Assembly: GCF_016863335.1 (NCBI RefSeq)
Contig: NZ_BOOR01000045.1
Coordinates: 1 to 64,000 of the forward strand
DNA length: 64,000 nucleotides
From: Planotetraspora thailandica
GTDB taxonomy: Bacteria > Actinomycetota > Actinomycetes > Streptosporangiales > Streptosporangiaceae
Direction: 5' to 3'
This document shows positions 35,135-43,175 of this stretch, one piece after another. Numbering within the stretch: position 1 is the first letter of the stretch; each line of letters starts with the position of its first letter. The notes beneath the pieces are model-generated. The model was not told the origin of the DNA, did no database searches, and worked only from the letters and a program-made list of their open reading frames with translations. Made by a program: the position numbers and the translations under genes.

Positions 35135-36298
35135 ATGAGCGTGCTCGCCGGATATCAGCGCGAGATCTATTTCGACGGCCTGCGGGGCGTGCTCCCGGTG
35201 CTGCCGACCGACCTCGGTGCGCTGGAGCGGGTCGCCGCCGAGCGGCTCGAACCGCGCGCGTTCGGCTACGTCGCGGGCGCCGCGGGCACCGAGTCGACCG
35301 CACGGGCCAACCGGGACGCCTTCGAGCGGCGGCGGATCGTGCCGAGGATGCTGAGCGGAGTCACCGAACCCGACATCGCGGTGGAGCTGTTCGGCGAGCC
35401 GATGGCCTCGCCGGTGCTCCTCGGCCCGGTGGGCGTTCTGACGATCATGCATCCGGACGGGGAACTCGCCGTGGCCCGCGCCGCGGCCGGGCTCGCCACG
35501 ACGATGGTGCTCAGCACGGCGTCCGGGCACCCGATGGAGGAGGTGGCCGAGGCGAATGCGGGCGGCAGACGCTGGTACCAGCTCTACTGGCCGAAGGGCC
35601 GCGACCTGGCGGAGAGCTTCCTCGAACGGGCCCTCGCCGCGGGCTACCGCACCCTCGTCGTCACACTGGACAACCACACGCTCGCCTGGCGGCCCCGCGA
35701 CCTGGACCACAGCTACCTGCCGTTCCTGCGGGGCGTCGGAATCGCCAACTACGTCACCGATCCGGTGTTCCAGAAGGCCATCGGCCATCCGGTCGGCGAG
35801 CACTACCTGCGCGACGCCGCCATGGCCTGGGCCGCCGTATTCGGCGATCCGTCGCTCACCTGGGACGATCTTCCGTTCCTGCGCAGGCACTGGGACGGGC
35901 CGATCGTGCTCAAGGGAATCCTGCACGCCGACGACGCGCGCCGGGCGGCCGACGCCGGGATGGACGGCGTCGTCGTGTCCAACCACGGCGGCAGGCAGGC
36001 CGACGGCGCGATCGCCGCGTTGGACGCCCTGCCCGCCGTCGCCGCGGCCGTGGGAGACCGGCTCACCGTGCTGTTCGACAGCGGCATACGCACCGGATCC
36101 GACGTGATCAAGGCGATGGCCCTGGGCGCGCGGGCCGTCCTGCTCGCCCGCCCCTACGCGTACGGGCTCGGGCTGGCCGGGGAGGCGGGCGTCCGCCATG
36201 TCGTCCGCAGCCTGCTCGCCGACCTGAGCATCACGATGACGGTGTGCGGCATCCCGGTCCTCCGGGAGGTCACCGCGGACGTGCTCGCCGGGTCGTGA
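35135..36298 (+). CDS. FMN-dependent alpha-hydroxy acid oxidase, lactate 2-monooxygenase-like
   Basis: 387 residues, TIM-barrel. Signature elements are FGYVAGAAGTESTARANRDAF, VLLGPVGVLTIMHPDGELAVARAA, WYQLYWPKGRDL, the lysine-containing IVLKGIL and the active-site SNHGGRQADGAI with catalytic His near residue 284. The long insertion and spacing fit lactate 2-monooxygenase or the related actinomycete oxidases rather than glycolate oxidase. It oxidises a 2-hydroxy acid using FMN and O2; exact substrate unknown. ATG 35135 follows GAGAGGAG. Confidence 0.88.
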   Translation: MSVLAGYQREIYFDGLRGVLPVLPTDLGALERVAAERLEPRAFGYVAGAAGTESTARANRDAFERRRIVPRMLSGVTEPDIAVELFGEPMASPVLLGPVGVLTIMHPDGELAVARAAAGLATTMVLSTASGHPMEEVAEANAGGRRWYQLYWPKGRDLAESFLERALAAGYRTLVVTLDNHTLAWRPRDLDHSYLPFLRGVGIANYVTDPVFQKAIGHPVGEHYLRDAAMAWAAVFGDPSLTWDDLPFLRRHWDGPIVLKGILHADDARRAADAGMDGVVVSNHGGRQADGAIAALDALPAVAAAVGDRLTVLFDSGIRTGSDVIKAMALGARAVLLARPYAYGLGLAGEAGVRHVVRSLLADLSITMTVCGIPVLREVTADVLAGS

Positions 36299-36315
36299 CC
36301 GCGCGCGGGGCCGGC

Positions 36316-36546
36316 TCACGCGGCTGCCGCGGCCTCCCCCACCTGCCGCAGGGCGGGGGAGTGGCCGTGCTCCGTGAGGTAGTGCCCCATCCCGACGATG
36401 AGCACGATGGGCCATTCGACGATTTCGAGTACGCCCAGCACGCCGAGGGCGGCGTAGAAGACGAGGTGGTCGGGTGGAGGCATGACGAGCGTGCCGAGAA
36501 CCGGCACCGTGATCTTCGGCCGTGCGGGGACGGTGGATCGAGCCAT
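36316..36546 (-). CDS. Small membrane protein
   Basis: 76 residues, GGGAGG eight bases before the ATG at 36546. Two hydrophobic helices are likely, around HLVFYAALGVLGVLEIV and WPIVLIVGMGHYL. A short basic N-terminus (ARSTVPARPKITVPV) and an alanine-rich C-terminus flank them. No family recognised with certainty. It lies between the convergent FMN-oxidase gene and the PhoX gene, and is transcribed in the same direction as phoX. Confidence 0.65.
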   Translation of the reverse strand: MARSTVPARPKITVPVLGTLVMPPPDHLVFYAALGVLGVLEIVEWPIVLIVGMGHYLTEHGHSPALRQVGEAAAAA

Positions 36547-36691
36547 GGCATCCTCCCGAGTCCAGAAATTTCCGGACGTATGCCCGCGATGCCCCACGGC
36601 GATGCCCCACCGTGATGCTCGGATAACCCCGCTTGGGGATGACTTTTGGAGCCCGCGCCGGGTTTGACTCCCTGCGCGTCCGGAAACGCGA

Positions 36692-36719
36692 CACCGCCCT
36701 GCCCGGAGGCGGGGCGGTG
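36692..36719 (-). terminator. Hairpin downstream of the PhoX gene
   Basis: CACCGCCC (36692-36699) pairs with GGGCGGTG (36712-36719), 40 bp past the PhoX stop on the minus strand. No T-run. Confidence 0.5.
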
Positions 36720-36759
36720 CGGTTCGCGTCAGAAGGACGTCAGAAGGAAGAGGCGGAGA

Positions 36760-38223
36760 TCAGCGGTGGCCGCCGTGGTGGTTGTCGTGGTGGTGGTCGT
36801 GGTGACCGTCGTGGTGGTCGTGGTCCTTACGGCCCCACGGACCGGTGATGGCGAAGACGTAACCGGGCGACTGGATGTTGGCGAACAGGATCTGCCCGTC
36901 GTGGCTGAAGGTCGGGCCGGTGAACTCGCTGTCGTTCAGCTCGTTCCTGGCCATCGGGTACGGCTTGCCGCCCTCGGTGACGCCGACCAGGTGGGACAGG
37001 CCCTCGCCGTCCTCGGCGAGGATGACCCCGCCGTACGGCGAGACGGTGATGTTGTCCGGCCCGTCGTAGTTGGTGTCCGCCTCCGGGTCCGGGTTCACGC
37101 CGAAGATCGTCTTGAGCGTGATCGTCTCGGAGTCGGGGTCATAGAACCAGACCTGGCCGTCGTGCTCGTTGCGGCTGCCGTCGTCGTGACGGGCGTAGCT
37201 GGCGACGAAGTAGGCGCCGCCATCGCCCCACCAGGCGCCTTCGAGCTTGCGGCTGCGGGTGATCTGGTCATCGGTGAACTGCTTGCGCACCGAGACGGTC
37301 TTGGCGTCGCGGTCGGGGACGTCGACCCAGGTGACCTTGTAGCGCGTGCCCGGGGCGGTGGCCTCCGACAGGTCGCCGATGTGCTTGCCGCCCTTGGAGC
37401 ACTTCATGGCCTGCAGCTTGCCCGCGGTGTCGCCGCCCTTGCCGAGCGCGAGCTCGCGCAGTTCGCCCTTGCGGCCGTGGAAGTGCTTGGGGGGAAGCCA
37501 GCGGAAGTACAGCCCGTTCGGGCCGCCGGCGTCCTCGGTGAGGTAGATGGCCGAGGTGTGCGGGTCGACCGCGACCGCTTCGTGGGCGTACCGGCCGAGG
37601 AACTTCAGCGGGACCGGGTTCTGGTTGGCCTTCCGGTCGAACGGGTCGACCTCGAAGACGTACCCGTGGTCCTTCTGGAAGACGCCGCCGGCGCGCTGCT
37701 CGGTCTCCTCGCAGGTGAGCCAGGTGCCCCACGGCGTGATGCCGCCCGCGCAGTTGTTGTGGGTGCCGGCCACGCTGACGTACTCGCGGATCCGGTTGCC
37801 GTGCTTATCGACGTCGATGTTGGTGGTGCCGCCCTTGGCGCCCGGGTCGTAGGTCAGGCCCGGCAGGGCCGGCACGCCGTACGGTTCGTCGCCGCTGATT
37901 TCGTGGTTGTTGACGAGCACGAAGCCCTTCGGGCCGCGGAAGCAGCCGGTGCCGTCGGCGTCGCTGGGGGTGGGCTGACCGGTCTCGAGGACGGTCTTGC
38001 CGGCCTCGGCGACGATCTTGTAGGAGAAGCCGCGGGGCAGGGAGAGCAGGCCCTTGGGGTCGAGGACGACGGGCCCGTAGCCGACCGCCCTGCCGGCGCC
38101 CGCCTGTGCGGCCTGGGCGGCGGCCGGGCCGGCGATCGCCTCGATGCTGCCGGCGATCGCGATGCCGAGGCCGCCGACGGCGCCCGAGCGGAGGAGATTG
38201 CGACGGGAAATGGGAGAGGTCAC
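36760..38223 (-). CDS. PhoX-family (DUF839) alkaline phosphatase, Tat-exported, His-rich tail
   Basis: 487 residues. A Tat signal opens the protein (ISRRNLLRSGAVGGLGIAIAG, twin arginine at 7-8). The beta-propeller has family motifs such as LVNNHEI, GGTTNIDVD, THNNCAGGITPWGTWLTCEE, YAHEAVAVDP, YLTEDAGG and DGPDNITVSPYGGVILAEDG. PhoX enzymes use Fe and Ca to free phosphate from organic phosphates outside the cell. The last 21 residues are a His/Asp tail (DHDHHDGHHDH and on) that is not part of the family fold and may bind metal. The upstream gap is AT-rich and likely holds a regulated promoter. Confidence 0.9.
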   Translation of the reverse strand: MTSPISRRNLLRSGAVGGLGIAIAGSIEAIAGPAAAQAAQAGAGRAVGYGPVVLDPKGLLSLPRGFSYKIVAEAGKTVLETGQPTPSDADGTGCFRGPKGFVLVNNHEISGDEPYGVPALPGLTYDPGAKGGTTNIDVDKHGNRIREYVSVAGTHNNCAGGITPWGTWLTCEETEQRAGGVFQKDHGYVFEVDPFDRKANQNPVPLKFLGRYAHEAVAVDPHTSAIYLTEDAGGPNGLYFRWLPPKHFHGRKGELRELALGKGGDTAGKLQAMKCSKGGKHIGDLSEATAPGTRYKVTWVDVPDRDAKTVSVRKQFTDDQITRSRKLEGAWWGDGGAYFVASYARHDDGSRNEHDGQVWFYDPDSETITLKTIFGVNPDPEADTNYDGPDNITVSPYGGVILAEDGEGLSHLVGVTEGGKPYPMARNELNDSEFTGPTFSHDGQILFANIQSPGYVFAITGPWGRKDHDHHDGHHDHHHDNHHGGHR

Positions 38224-38342
38224 AAGTGCACCTTTCTGGACATAAAGTACAGATAAGTGATTTGCTTATGACGAAACCCAATTCAATTGAATTGAACTTT
38301 TAATTCCGCGATGCGTACATAAAGGTGAACGGCGGGAAACGA

Positions 38343-38834
38343 TCAGTCGTCGTACGCGTCGCGGGCCTGATCGGCGGCCAGATTGGCGAGCGCCTCGTCG
38401 AGATCCTCGTCCAGCGGGTCGTCGAGCTCGGCCTCCCGGTCCGCGTCCTCATCCGTGAGGTGAACCGCGGCCTCCTCCGCGCCGGCCGCGCCCGCGTCGA
38501 CGCCCACGTCACGCCCCAGCAGCTCGCCGGAACGGTCGCCCTCCTCGCCGACCAGCCGCCCGCTGCGCGGCTCCTGCTCGTCCCACCGGCCCGCGAGCAC
38601 CGCGGGGTCCAGCTCGGGCTCCTCCTCAGCCAGCAGCTGGTCGAGTGACTCGCCCTCCGCGGCCTCGTCGGCGGTCGTGCCGTACCCCTGGCCCGCCGAC
38701 CAGCGCTCGGCGGCGGTCAGGCCGGTGTCGAGCGGGTCGTCGCCGAGGTCGTCGGTCAGCAGGGAGTCCGACGGCTCCAGCACGCCGTCGTCCTCCGCCG
38801 CGTCGTCCTGGAACTCGTAGTCGTCGTCCGCCAT
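38343..38834 (-). CDS. DUF5709-type acidic protein
   Basis: 163 residues, extremely acidic with long Asp/Glu stretches and few hydrophobic residues. Recognisable segments are VLEPSDSLLTDDLGDDPLDTG and SAGQGYGTTADEAAEGESLDQLLAEEEPEL, both typical of the DUF5709 family of actinomycetes; then DPAVLAGRWDEQEPRSGRLV. Function unknown. Probably a flexible soluble protein. Single gene. Confidence 0.8.
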   Translation of the reverse strand: MADDDYEFQDDAAEDDGVLEPSDSLLTDDLGDDPLDTGLTAAERWSAGQGYGTTADEAAEGESLDQLLAEEEPELDPAVLAGRWDEQEPRSGRLVGEEGDRSGELLGRDVGVDAGAAGAEEAAVHLTDEDADREAELDDPLDEDLDEALANLAADQARDAYDD

Positions 38835-39055
38835 GGAAAAGCCCTTCGATCGTGTCGCTCGTCGCCGAGACCCTGATGTGCGCGGCCGATCATGCTACGC
38901 GGCCGGCACCCCGCAACATAGCCCGGTGCCCGCCGCCCGCCGACGGCAGGTGCCGCGCCCGGCCTTGGCTCGCCCTTGCCGTGCCGTACAAGGGCGGTGC
39001 GAGGGTGCCGCTCATATGATCGCACCGCAGGTCAGAGTGGTTCTACGGGGGTCCG
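38835..39055. other. Intergenic gap, no gene seen
   Basis: The 221-bp space between the divergent DUF5709 and NmrA-type genes has no credible reading frame. It should hold both promoters, but I see no clear -35/-10 pair or operator. Confidence 0.5.
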
Positions 39056-39979
39056 ATGGTGGTGCAGCCGCGCATCCTGGTGACCGGTGCGGGTGGTGGG
39101 GTCGGAGGAGTCGGCCGCACGGTGGTGCGGTCGCTGCGCGCCCGCGACGTGCCGGTGCGGGCCATGGTGCACAGGGACGACGAACGCGCGGCGGCCCTGT
39201 GCGCCCTGGGGGCCGAGGTGGTGGTGGGCGACCTCACCCAGCCCGACGACGTCGCCGGCGCACTCGACGGCATCGGCCGGATGCTCTTCAGCATGAGCGT
39301 CTCGCCCGACTACCTGGAGGCGACCGCCACGGTCGCGACGGTCGCCCGCGCGGTGGGCGGGCTCGAGGCCCTGGTGAACATGTCGCAGATGACGGTGTCG
39401 CAGATGACCGCCGTGAGCACCGAGGAGTCGCACCAGCACCGCCTGCACTGGCTGTCGGAGCAGGTGCTCGACTGGTCGCGGCTGCCGGTCGTGCACATCC
39501 GGCCCACCGCGTTCCTGGACAACCCCCTCTTCACCACGCTGGTGGCGCGGGCGGTCGCCGACGACGGAGTGCTCCCGCTGCCCTTCGGCGAGGGCCGTAC
39601 GTCGCCGATCGCCGCGACCGACGTCGCGCGGGTCGTCGTCACGATCCTGGACGACCCCGCCCCGCACGTGGGGCACGTGTACGAGCTCACCGGGCCGCGC
39701 TCGCAGGACATGGCCGGTGTCGCCGCCGAATACTCCCGCGCGCTGGGCCGGCCGGTGACCTACCAGGACGTGCCGCCGGAGATCTGGGCCGAACGCGTCG
39801 CCGCGCTGCCCTCCCATGTGCGCGATCACCTGCTCACGATGGCCCGCCTGCACCGGCGGGGCCGCTACGACCGGTCCACCCGCACCGTAGAGGAGCTCAC
39901 CGGGGCGCCGGCGCAGACCGTCGAGCAGTACGTCGCCGAGCACGCGGGGTTGTTCGCCCGCACCGGTGAGACCGGGTGA
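39056..39979 (+). CDS. NmrA-type NAD(P)-binding protein (atypical SDR)
   Basis: 307 residues. N-terminal Rossmann motif TGAGGGVGGVGRTVVRSL (residues 10-27), then VPVRAMVHRDDERA and GAEVVVGDLTQPDDVAGAL, as in NmrA/HSCARG proteins that sense NADP(H) or act as quinone or flavin reductases. It lacks the YxxxK catalytic pair of classical SDRs. The C-terminal half has IRPTAFLDN and HVYELTGPRS, usual in the group. Its stop overlaps the HypF ATG region by four bases, so the two are co-translated; a functional link is not obvious. Confidence 0.87.
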   Translation: MVVQPRILVTGAGGGVGGVGRTVVRSLRARDVPVRAMVHRDDERAAALCALGAEVVVGDLTQPDDVAGALDGIGRMLFSMSVSPDYLEATATVATVARAVGGLEALVNMSQMTVSQMTAVSTEESHQHRLHWLSEQVLDWSRLPVVHIRPTAFLDNPLFTTLVARAVADDGVLPLPFGEGRTSPIAATDVARVVVTILDDPAPHVGHVYELTGPRSQDMAGVAAEYSRALGRPVTYQDVPPEIWAERVAALPSHVRDHLLTMARLHRRGRYDRSTRTVEELTGAPAQTVEQYVAEHAGLFARTGETG

Positions 39980-42354
39980 GCGGGCTCGTCCGGCGCGACG
40001 TGCGCGTGGAGGGCGTCGTTCAGGGAGTCGGCTTCCGGCCGTTCGTGTATTCGCTGGCCACCCGGCTGGGGCTGGCCGGCCGGGTGGGCAACGACGCGGG
40101 CGGTGTGTTCGTCGAGATCGAGGGGCCGCGCGCCGGGGTCGACGCGTTCCTCCTCGCGCTGGAACGCGACGCGCCGCCGCTGGCCGTGATCGAACGGGTC
40201 ACCGTCAGCGCGGGCGAGCCCAGCGGCGCGTCGGCGTTCTCGATCGTGGGCAGCGACGGCTCGGGCCCGCGGCGGGCACTCGTCTCCCCGGACACCGCGA
40301 CCTGCGACGACTGCCTGGCAGAGCTCGCCGACCCGGCGGACCGCCGCTTCGCCTACCCCTTCATCAACTGCACCAACTGCGGGCCCCGGTTCACGATCGT
40401 GCGCGACGTCCCCTACGACCGCCCGAACACGACGATGGCGGGCTTCGCGATGTGCGCCGCCTGCGCCGCCGAATATCACGACCCCGCCGACCGGCGCTTT
40501 CACGCGCAGCCGATCTGCTGCCCGGACTGCGGTCCGCGGCTGCGGCTGGCCGGCCCCGACGGCACCGTGCTGCCGGGAGACCCAGTGCTGCCGGGAGACC
40601 CAGTCCAGGAGACGGCGGCGTTGCTCCGCGCGGGCGCGGTCGTCGCGGTCAAGGGCCTCGGCGGCTACCACCTGGCGGTCATGGCCGCCGACGAGGCCGC
40701 CGTCTCCGCGCTGCGTGCGCGCAAACACCGCGAGGACCGGCCGTTCGCGGTCATGGTGCCCGGCCTGGCCGAGGCCGCCCAGCTTTGCGACGTCGATGCG
40801 GCCGCCGCGGCCCTGCTCACCGACCGGGCACGGCCCATCGTGCTGCTGCCCCGCCGGGACGGAACGCCCGTCGCCTCTTCTGTGGCCCCTTCTGTGGCTC
40901 CCGGCGACCGGAGCCTCGGCGTCATGTTGCCGTACACGCCGCTGCACCACCTGCTGCTCGCCGCCGTATCGGCTCCCATCGTGCTGACCAGCGGGAACGT
41001 CTCCGACGAGCCCATCGCCTACGACGACGCCGACGCGTTCGGCCGGCTTTCCGGCGTCGCCGACGCCTTCCTCACCCACGACCGGCCCATCCATGTGCGC
41101 GTCGACGACTCGGTGGTGTGCTCTCCGGCGCTTTCGCCGGGCGGCCGCGAACTCGTCGTGCGCCGCGCCCGCGGCCTCGTGCCCCAGCCCGTACGGCTCA
41201 GCCGCCCGGCGGCGCGGCCGATCCTCGCCTGCGGCGCCGAACTCAAGAACACCTTCTGCCTGGTCAAGGGGCGGCACGCCATCATGTCGCACCACATCGG
41301 CGACCTGGAGAACTACGAGACCATGCGGTCGTTCGTCACCGGCGTCGACCACTTCACCCGGCTCTTCGACGTGCGCCCCGAGTTGGTGGCGCACGACCTT
41401 CACCCGGAATACCTGTCGACCAAGCACGCCCTCGAGATGCTCGGCGTCGACCTGATCGGCGTGCAGCACCACCACGCACATATCGCGTCCTGCCTGGCCG
41501 ACAACGACGAGGAGGGCCCGGTCATCGGAGTGGCCTTCGACGGGCTCGGCTACGGCACCGACGGCACCCTCTGGGGCGGCGAGTTCCTGCTCGCCGACCT
41601 GGTCTCCTTCGAACGGCTCGGCCATCTCGCCCCCGTGCCGATGCCCGGGGGAACGGCGGCGATCCGCCAACCGTGGAGGATGGCCGCCGTCTACCTGGAC
41701 GTGGCCTACGACGCGGCCCCGCCCCCCGGCCTGGAGGTGGCCCGCCGGAACTCTCCTCGCTGGGCCAACGTCGTCGGGCTCGCCCGCGCCGGGGTGAACT
41801 CCCCGGCGACGTCGAGCGCGGGGCGGTTGTTCGACGCCGTGTCGGCCCTGCTGGGCGTGCGCGACACGATCACCTACGAGGGACAGGCGGCCGTCGAGCT
41901 CGAACAGCGGGCCGACCCCGGAGAGCGGGGCGCCTACCCTGCGGCCTTCTCTGACGGACGCCCGTTCCAGGTCGTCGCGGCGGGCCTCGTCCTGGCCGCC
42001 GCCGAGGACCTGCGGGCGGGTGCGGCCCCCGCGGTCATCGCGGCCCGCTTCCACAACGGCCTCGCCGATGTCGTCGCAGAAGGGTGCGAGAGGCTGCGCC
42101 AGTCGACGGGAGTGTCGTCCGTCGCCCTGTCGGGCGGGGTCTTCCAGAACCGGCTGCTGCTCGGACGGGCCGTCGAGAGGCTGACCGCGCGCGGCTTCCG
42201 GGTGCTCACCCACCGGCGGGTGCCCGCGGGCGACGGAGGCATCAGCCTGGGTCAGGCGGCCGTCGCCGCCGCGACCGACCGAGGAGACGGCGGCGTGGCC
42301 GAATCGGTGTCGGCGCCAGGATCGACAACATCTCCGTCATGTCCGGCGCGCTGA
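39976..42354 (+). CDS. hypF: HypF carbamoyltransferase, [NiFe] hydrogenase maturation
   Basis: 792 residues in the full HypF order. An acylphosphatase-like domain (1-90, VQGVGFRPFVYSLA) is followed by the zinc-finger region with CDDC, CTNCG, CAAC and CPDCG (about 115-190). A YrdC-like domain (205-390, KGLGGYHLAV, LTSGNVSDEP) and the Kae1-like transferase domain (HDLHPEYLSTKHA, VQHHHAHIAS, ALSGGVFQN) follow. It makes the carbamoyl group that becomes the CN ligands of hydrogenase iron. No other hyp or hydrogenase gene is in the window, so it must serve partners elsewhere. An exact 18-bp in-frame duplication (VLPGDP twice) lies at 40567-40602. Confidence 0.94.
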   Translation: MSGLVRRDVRVEGVVQGVGFRPFVYSLATRLGLAGRVGNDAGGVFVEIEGPRAGVDAFLLALERDAPPLAVIERVTVSAGEPSGASAFSIVGSDGSGPRRALVSPDTATCDDCLAELADPADRRFAYPFINCTNCGPRFTIVRDVPYDRPNTTMAGFAMCAACAAEYHDPADRRFHAQPICCPDCGPRLRLAGPDGTVLPGDPVLPGDPVQETAALLRAGAVVAVKGLGGYHLAVMAADEAAVSALRARKHREDRPFAVMVPGLAEAAQLCDVDAAAAALLTDRARPIVLLPRRDGTPVASSVAPSVAPGDRSLGVMLPYTPLHHLLLAAVSAPIVLTSGNVSDEPIAYDDADAFGRLSGVADAFLTHDRPIHVRVDDSVVCSPALSPGGRELVVRRARGLVPQPVRLSRPAARPILACGAELKNTFCLVKGRHAIMSHHIGDLENYETMRSFVTGVDHFTRLFDVRPELVAHDLHPEYLSTKHALEMLGVDLIGVQHHHAHIASCLADNDEEGPVIGVAFDGLGYGTDGTLWGGEFLLADLVSFERLGHLAPVPMPGGTAAIRQPWRMAAVYLDVAYDAAPPPGLEVARRNSPRWANVVGLARAGVNSPATSSAGRLFDAVSALLGVRDTITYEGQAAVELEQRADPGERGAYPAAFSDGRPFQVVAAGLVLAAAEDLRAGAAPAVIAARFHNGLADVVAEGCERLRQSTGVSSVALSGGVFQNRLLLGRAVERLTARGFRVLTHRRVPAGDGGISLGQAAVAAATDRGDGGVAESVSAPGSTTSPSCPAR
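40567..40602. repeat. Exact 18-bp tandem duplication in hypF
   Basis: GTGCTGCCGGGAGACCCA occurs twice head to tail (40567-40584, 40585-40602). It adds six residues in the loop after the zinc-finger region without breaking the frame. Confidence 0.85.
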
Positions 42355-42391
42355 TCCACGCCGCGCGCGCCGGCCGTCCTACGGTGCGCGT

Positions 42392-42943
42392 ATGCCCGGA
42401 CAACGTCACCACGTCGGCCCCGAGCGCGGCCGGCTGATCCTGAGCACCGCCCGGCATGGGCTCGCCTCCACCATGGGACACGACCTCACCATCGAGGTGA
42501 CCCGATGGTCGGGCGAGGTCGTCACCGCCGACGACCCGGCGGAGAGCAGTGCCGACATCACGGTGGACATCACGGTGGACATGGACAGTCTGCGGATCGT
42601 GGAGGGCACGGGCGGCGCCATGCCGCTGACCGACCGCGACAGGCGGGAGATCGAGAAGACCGCCCGGCGGCTGCTCGGCGTGGACCGGCATCCGCAGGCC
42701 CGGTTCGTCTCAGGCCGGGTCGAGGTGACGAGCCCCGACGCCGGCGTGGTGGAGGGCACGCTCACCCTGCACGGGATGTCACACCCGCTCAGGCTCGAGG
42801 TCTCCGGATCGGGGGAGGGCCGCTACCGCGCCACCGGCACCGTCGTGCAGTCCGAGTACGGCATCAAGCCGTACAGCGCGTTCTTCGGTGCGCTGCGCCT
42901 CGCCGACCCGGTCGGCGTGGAGGCCGAGCTCGACCTGTCCTGA
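42392..42943 (+). CDS. YceI-family lipid-binding-like protein
   Basis: 183 residues with the YceI barrel pattern: LILSTARHGLASTMGHDLTIEV, the strand ITVDMDSLRI, the IEKTARRLLGVDRHPQARFVS block and GTLTLHGMSHPLRLEV, ending SAFFGALRLADPVGVE. YceI proteins hold isoprenoid-like lipids in a barrel; this one has no signal peptide and should be cytosolic. A short internal repeat (DITVDITVDMD) comes from repeated 12-bp units. No strong ribosome site. Follows hypF by 37 bp. Confidence 0.85.
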   Translation: MPGQRHHVGPERGRLILSTARHGLASTMGHDLTIEVTRWSGEVVTADDPAESSADITVDITVDMDSLRIVEGTGGAMPLTDRDRREIEKTARRLLGVDRHPQARFVSGRVEVTSPDAGVVEGTLTLHGMSHPLRLEVSGSGEGRYRATGTVVQSEYGIKPYSAFFGALRLADPVGVEAELDLS

Positions 42944-42982
42944 TCCGGCGGCACGGCCCGACCCTTTCCGCCCGGTTCTCCT

Positions 42983-43015
42983 GCCCGTGCGGGGACTTTT
43001 CCTACCCGCACGGGC
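42983..43015 (+). terminator. Hairpin terminator after the YceI gene
   Basis: An 11-bp perfect stem (42983-42993 with 43005-43015) with an 11-base loop, 40 bp past the stop codon. It is GC-rich with no clear T-run after it. It separates the hypF-yceI unit from the S53 gene. Confidence 0.65.
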
Positions 43016-43175
43016 GGGGAGGCGTGCCCTGGCGTGAACGCGCCACGGCACCATCACGCCTTGACATGATCTTGACGCAAATGTTCCTGATGCCCGATTT
43101 TCGGTTCCGGGATCTTCGTATCCCGCCGCCGGCGTCTGCCCGGCGGAATCCCCCCGGAGAGCAGGAGCAGGACCT

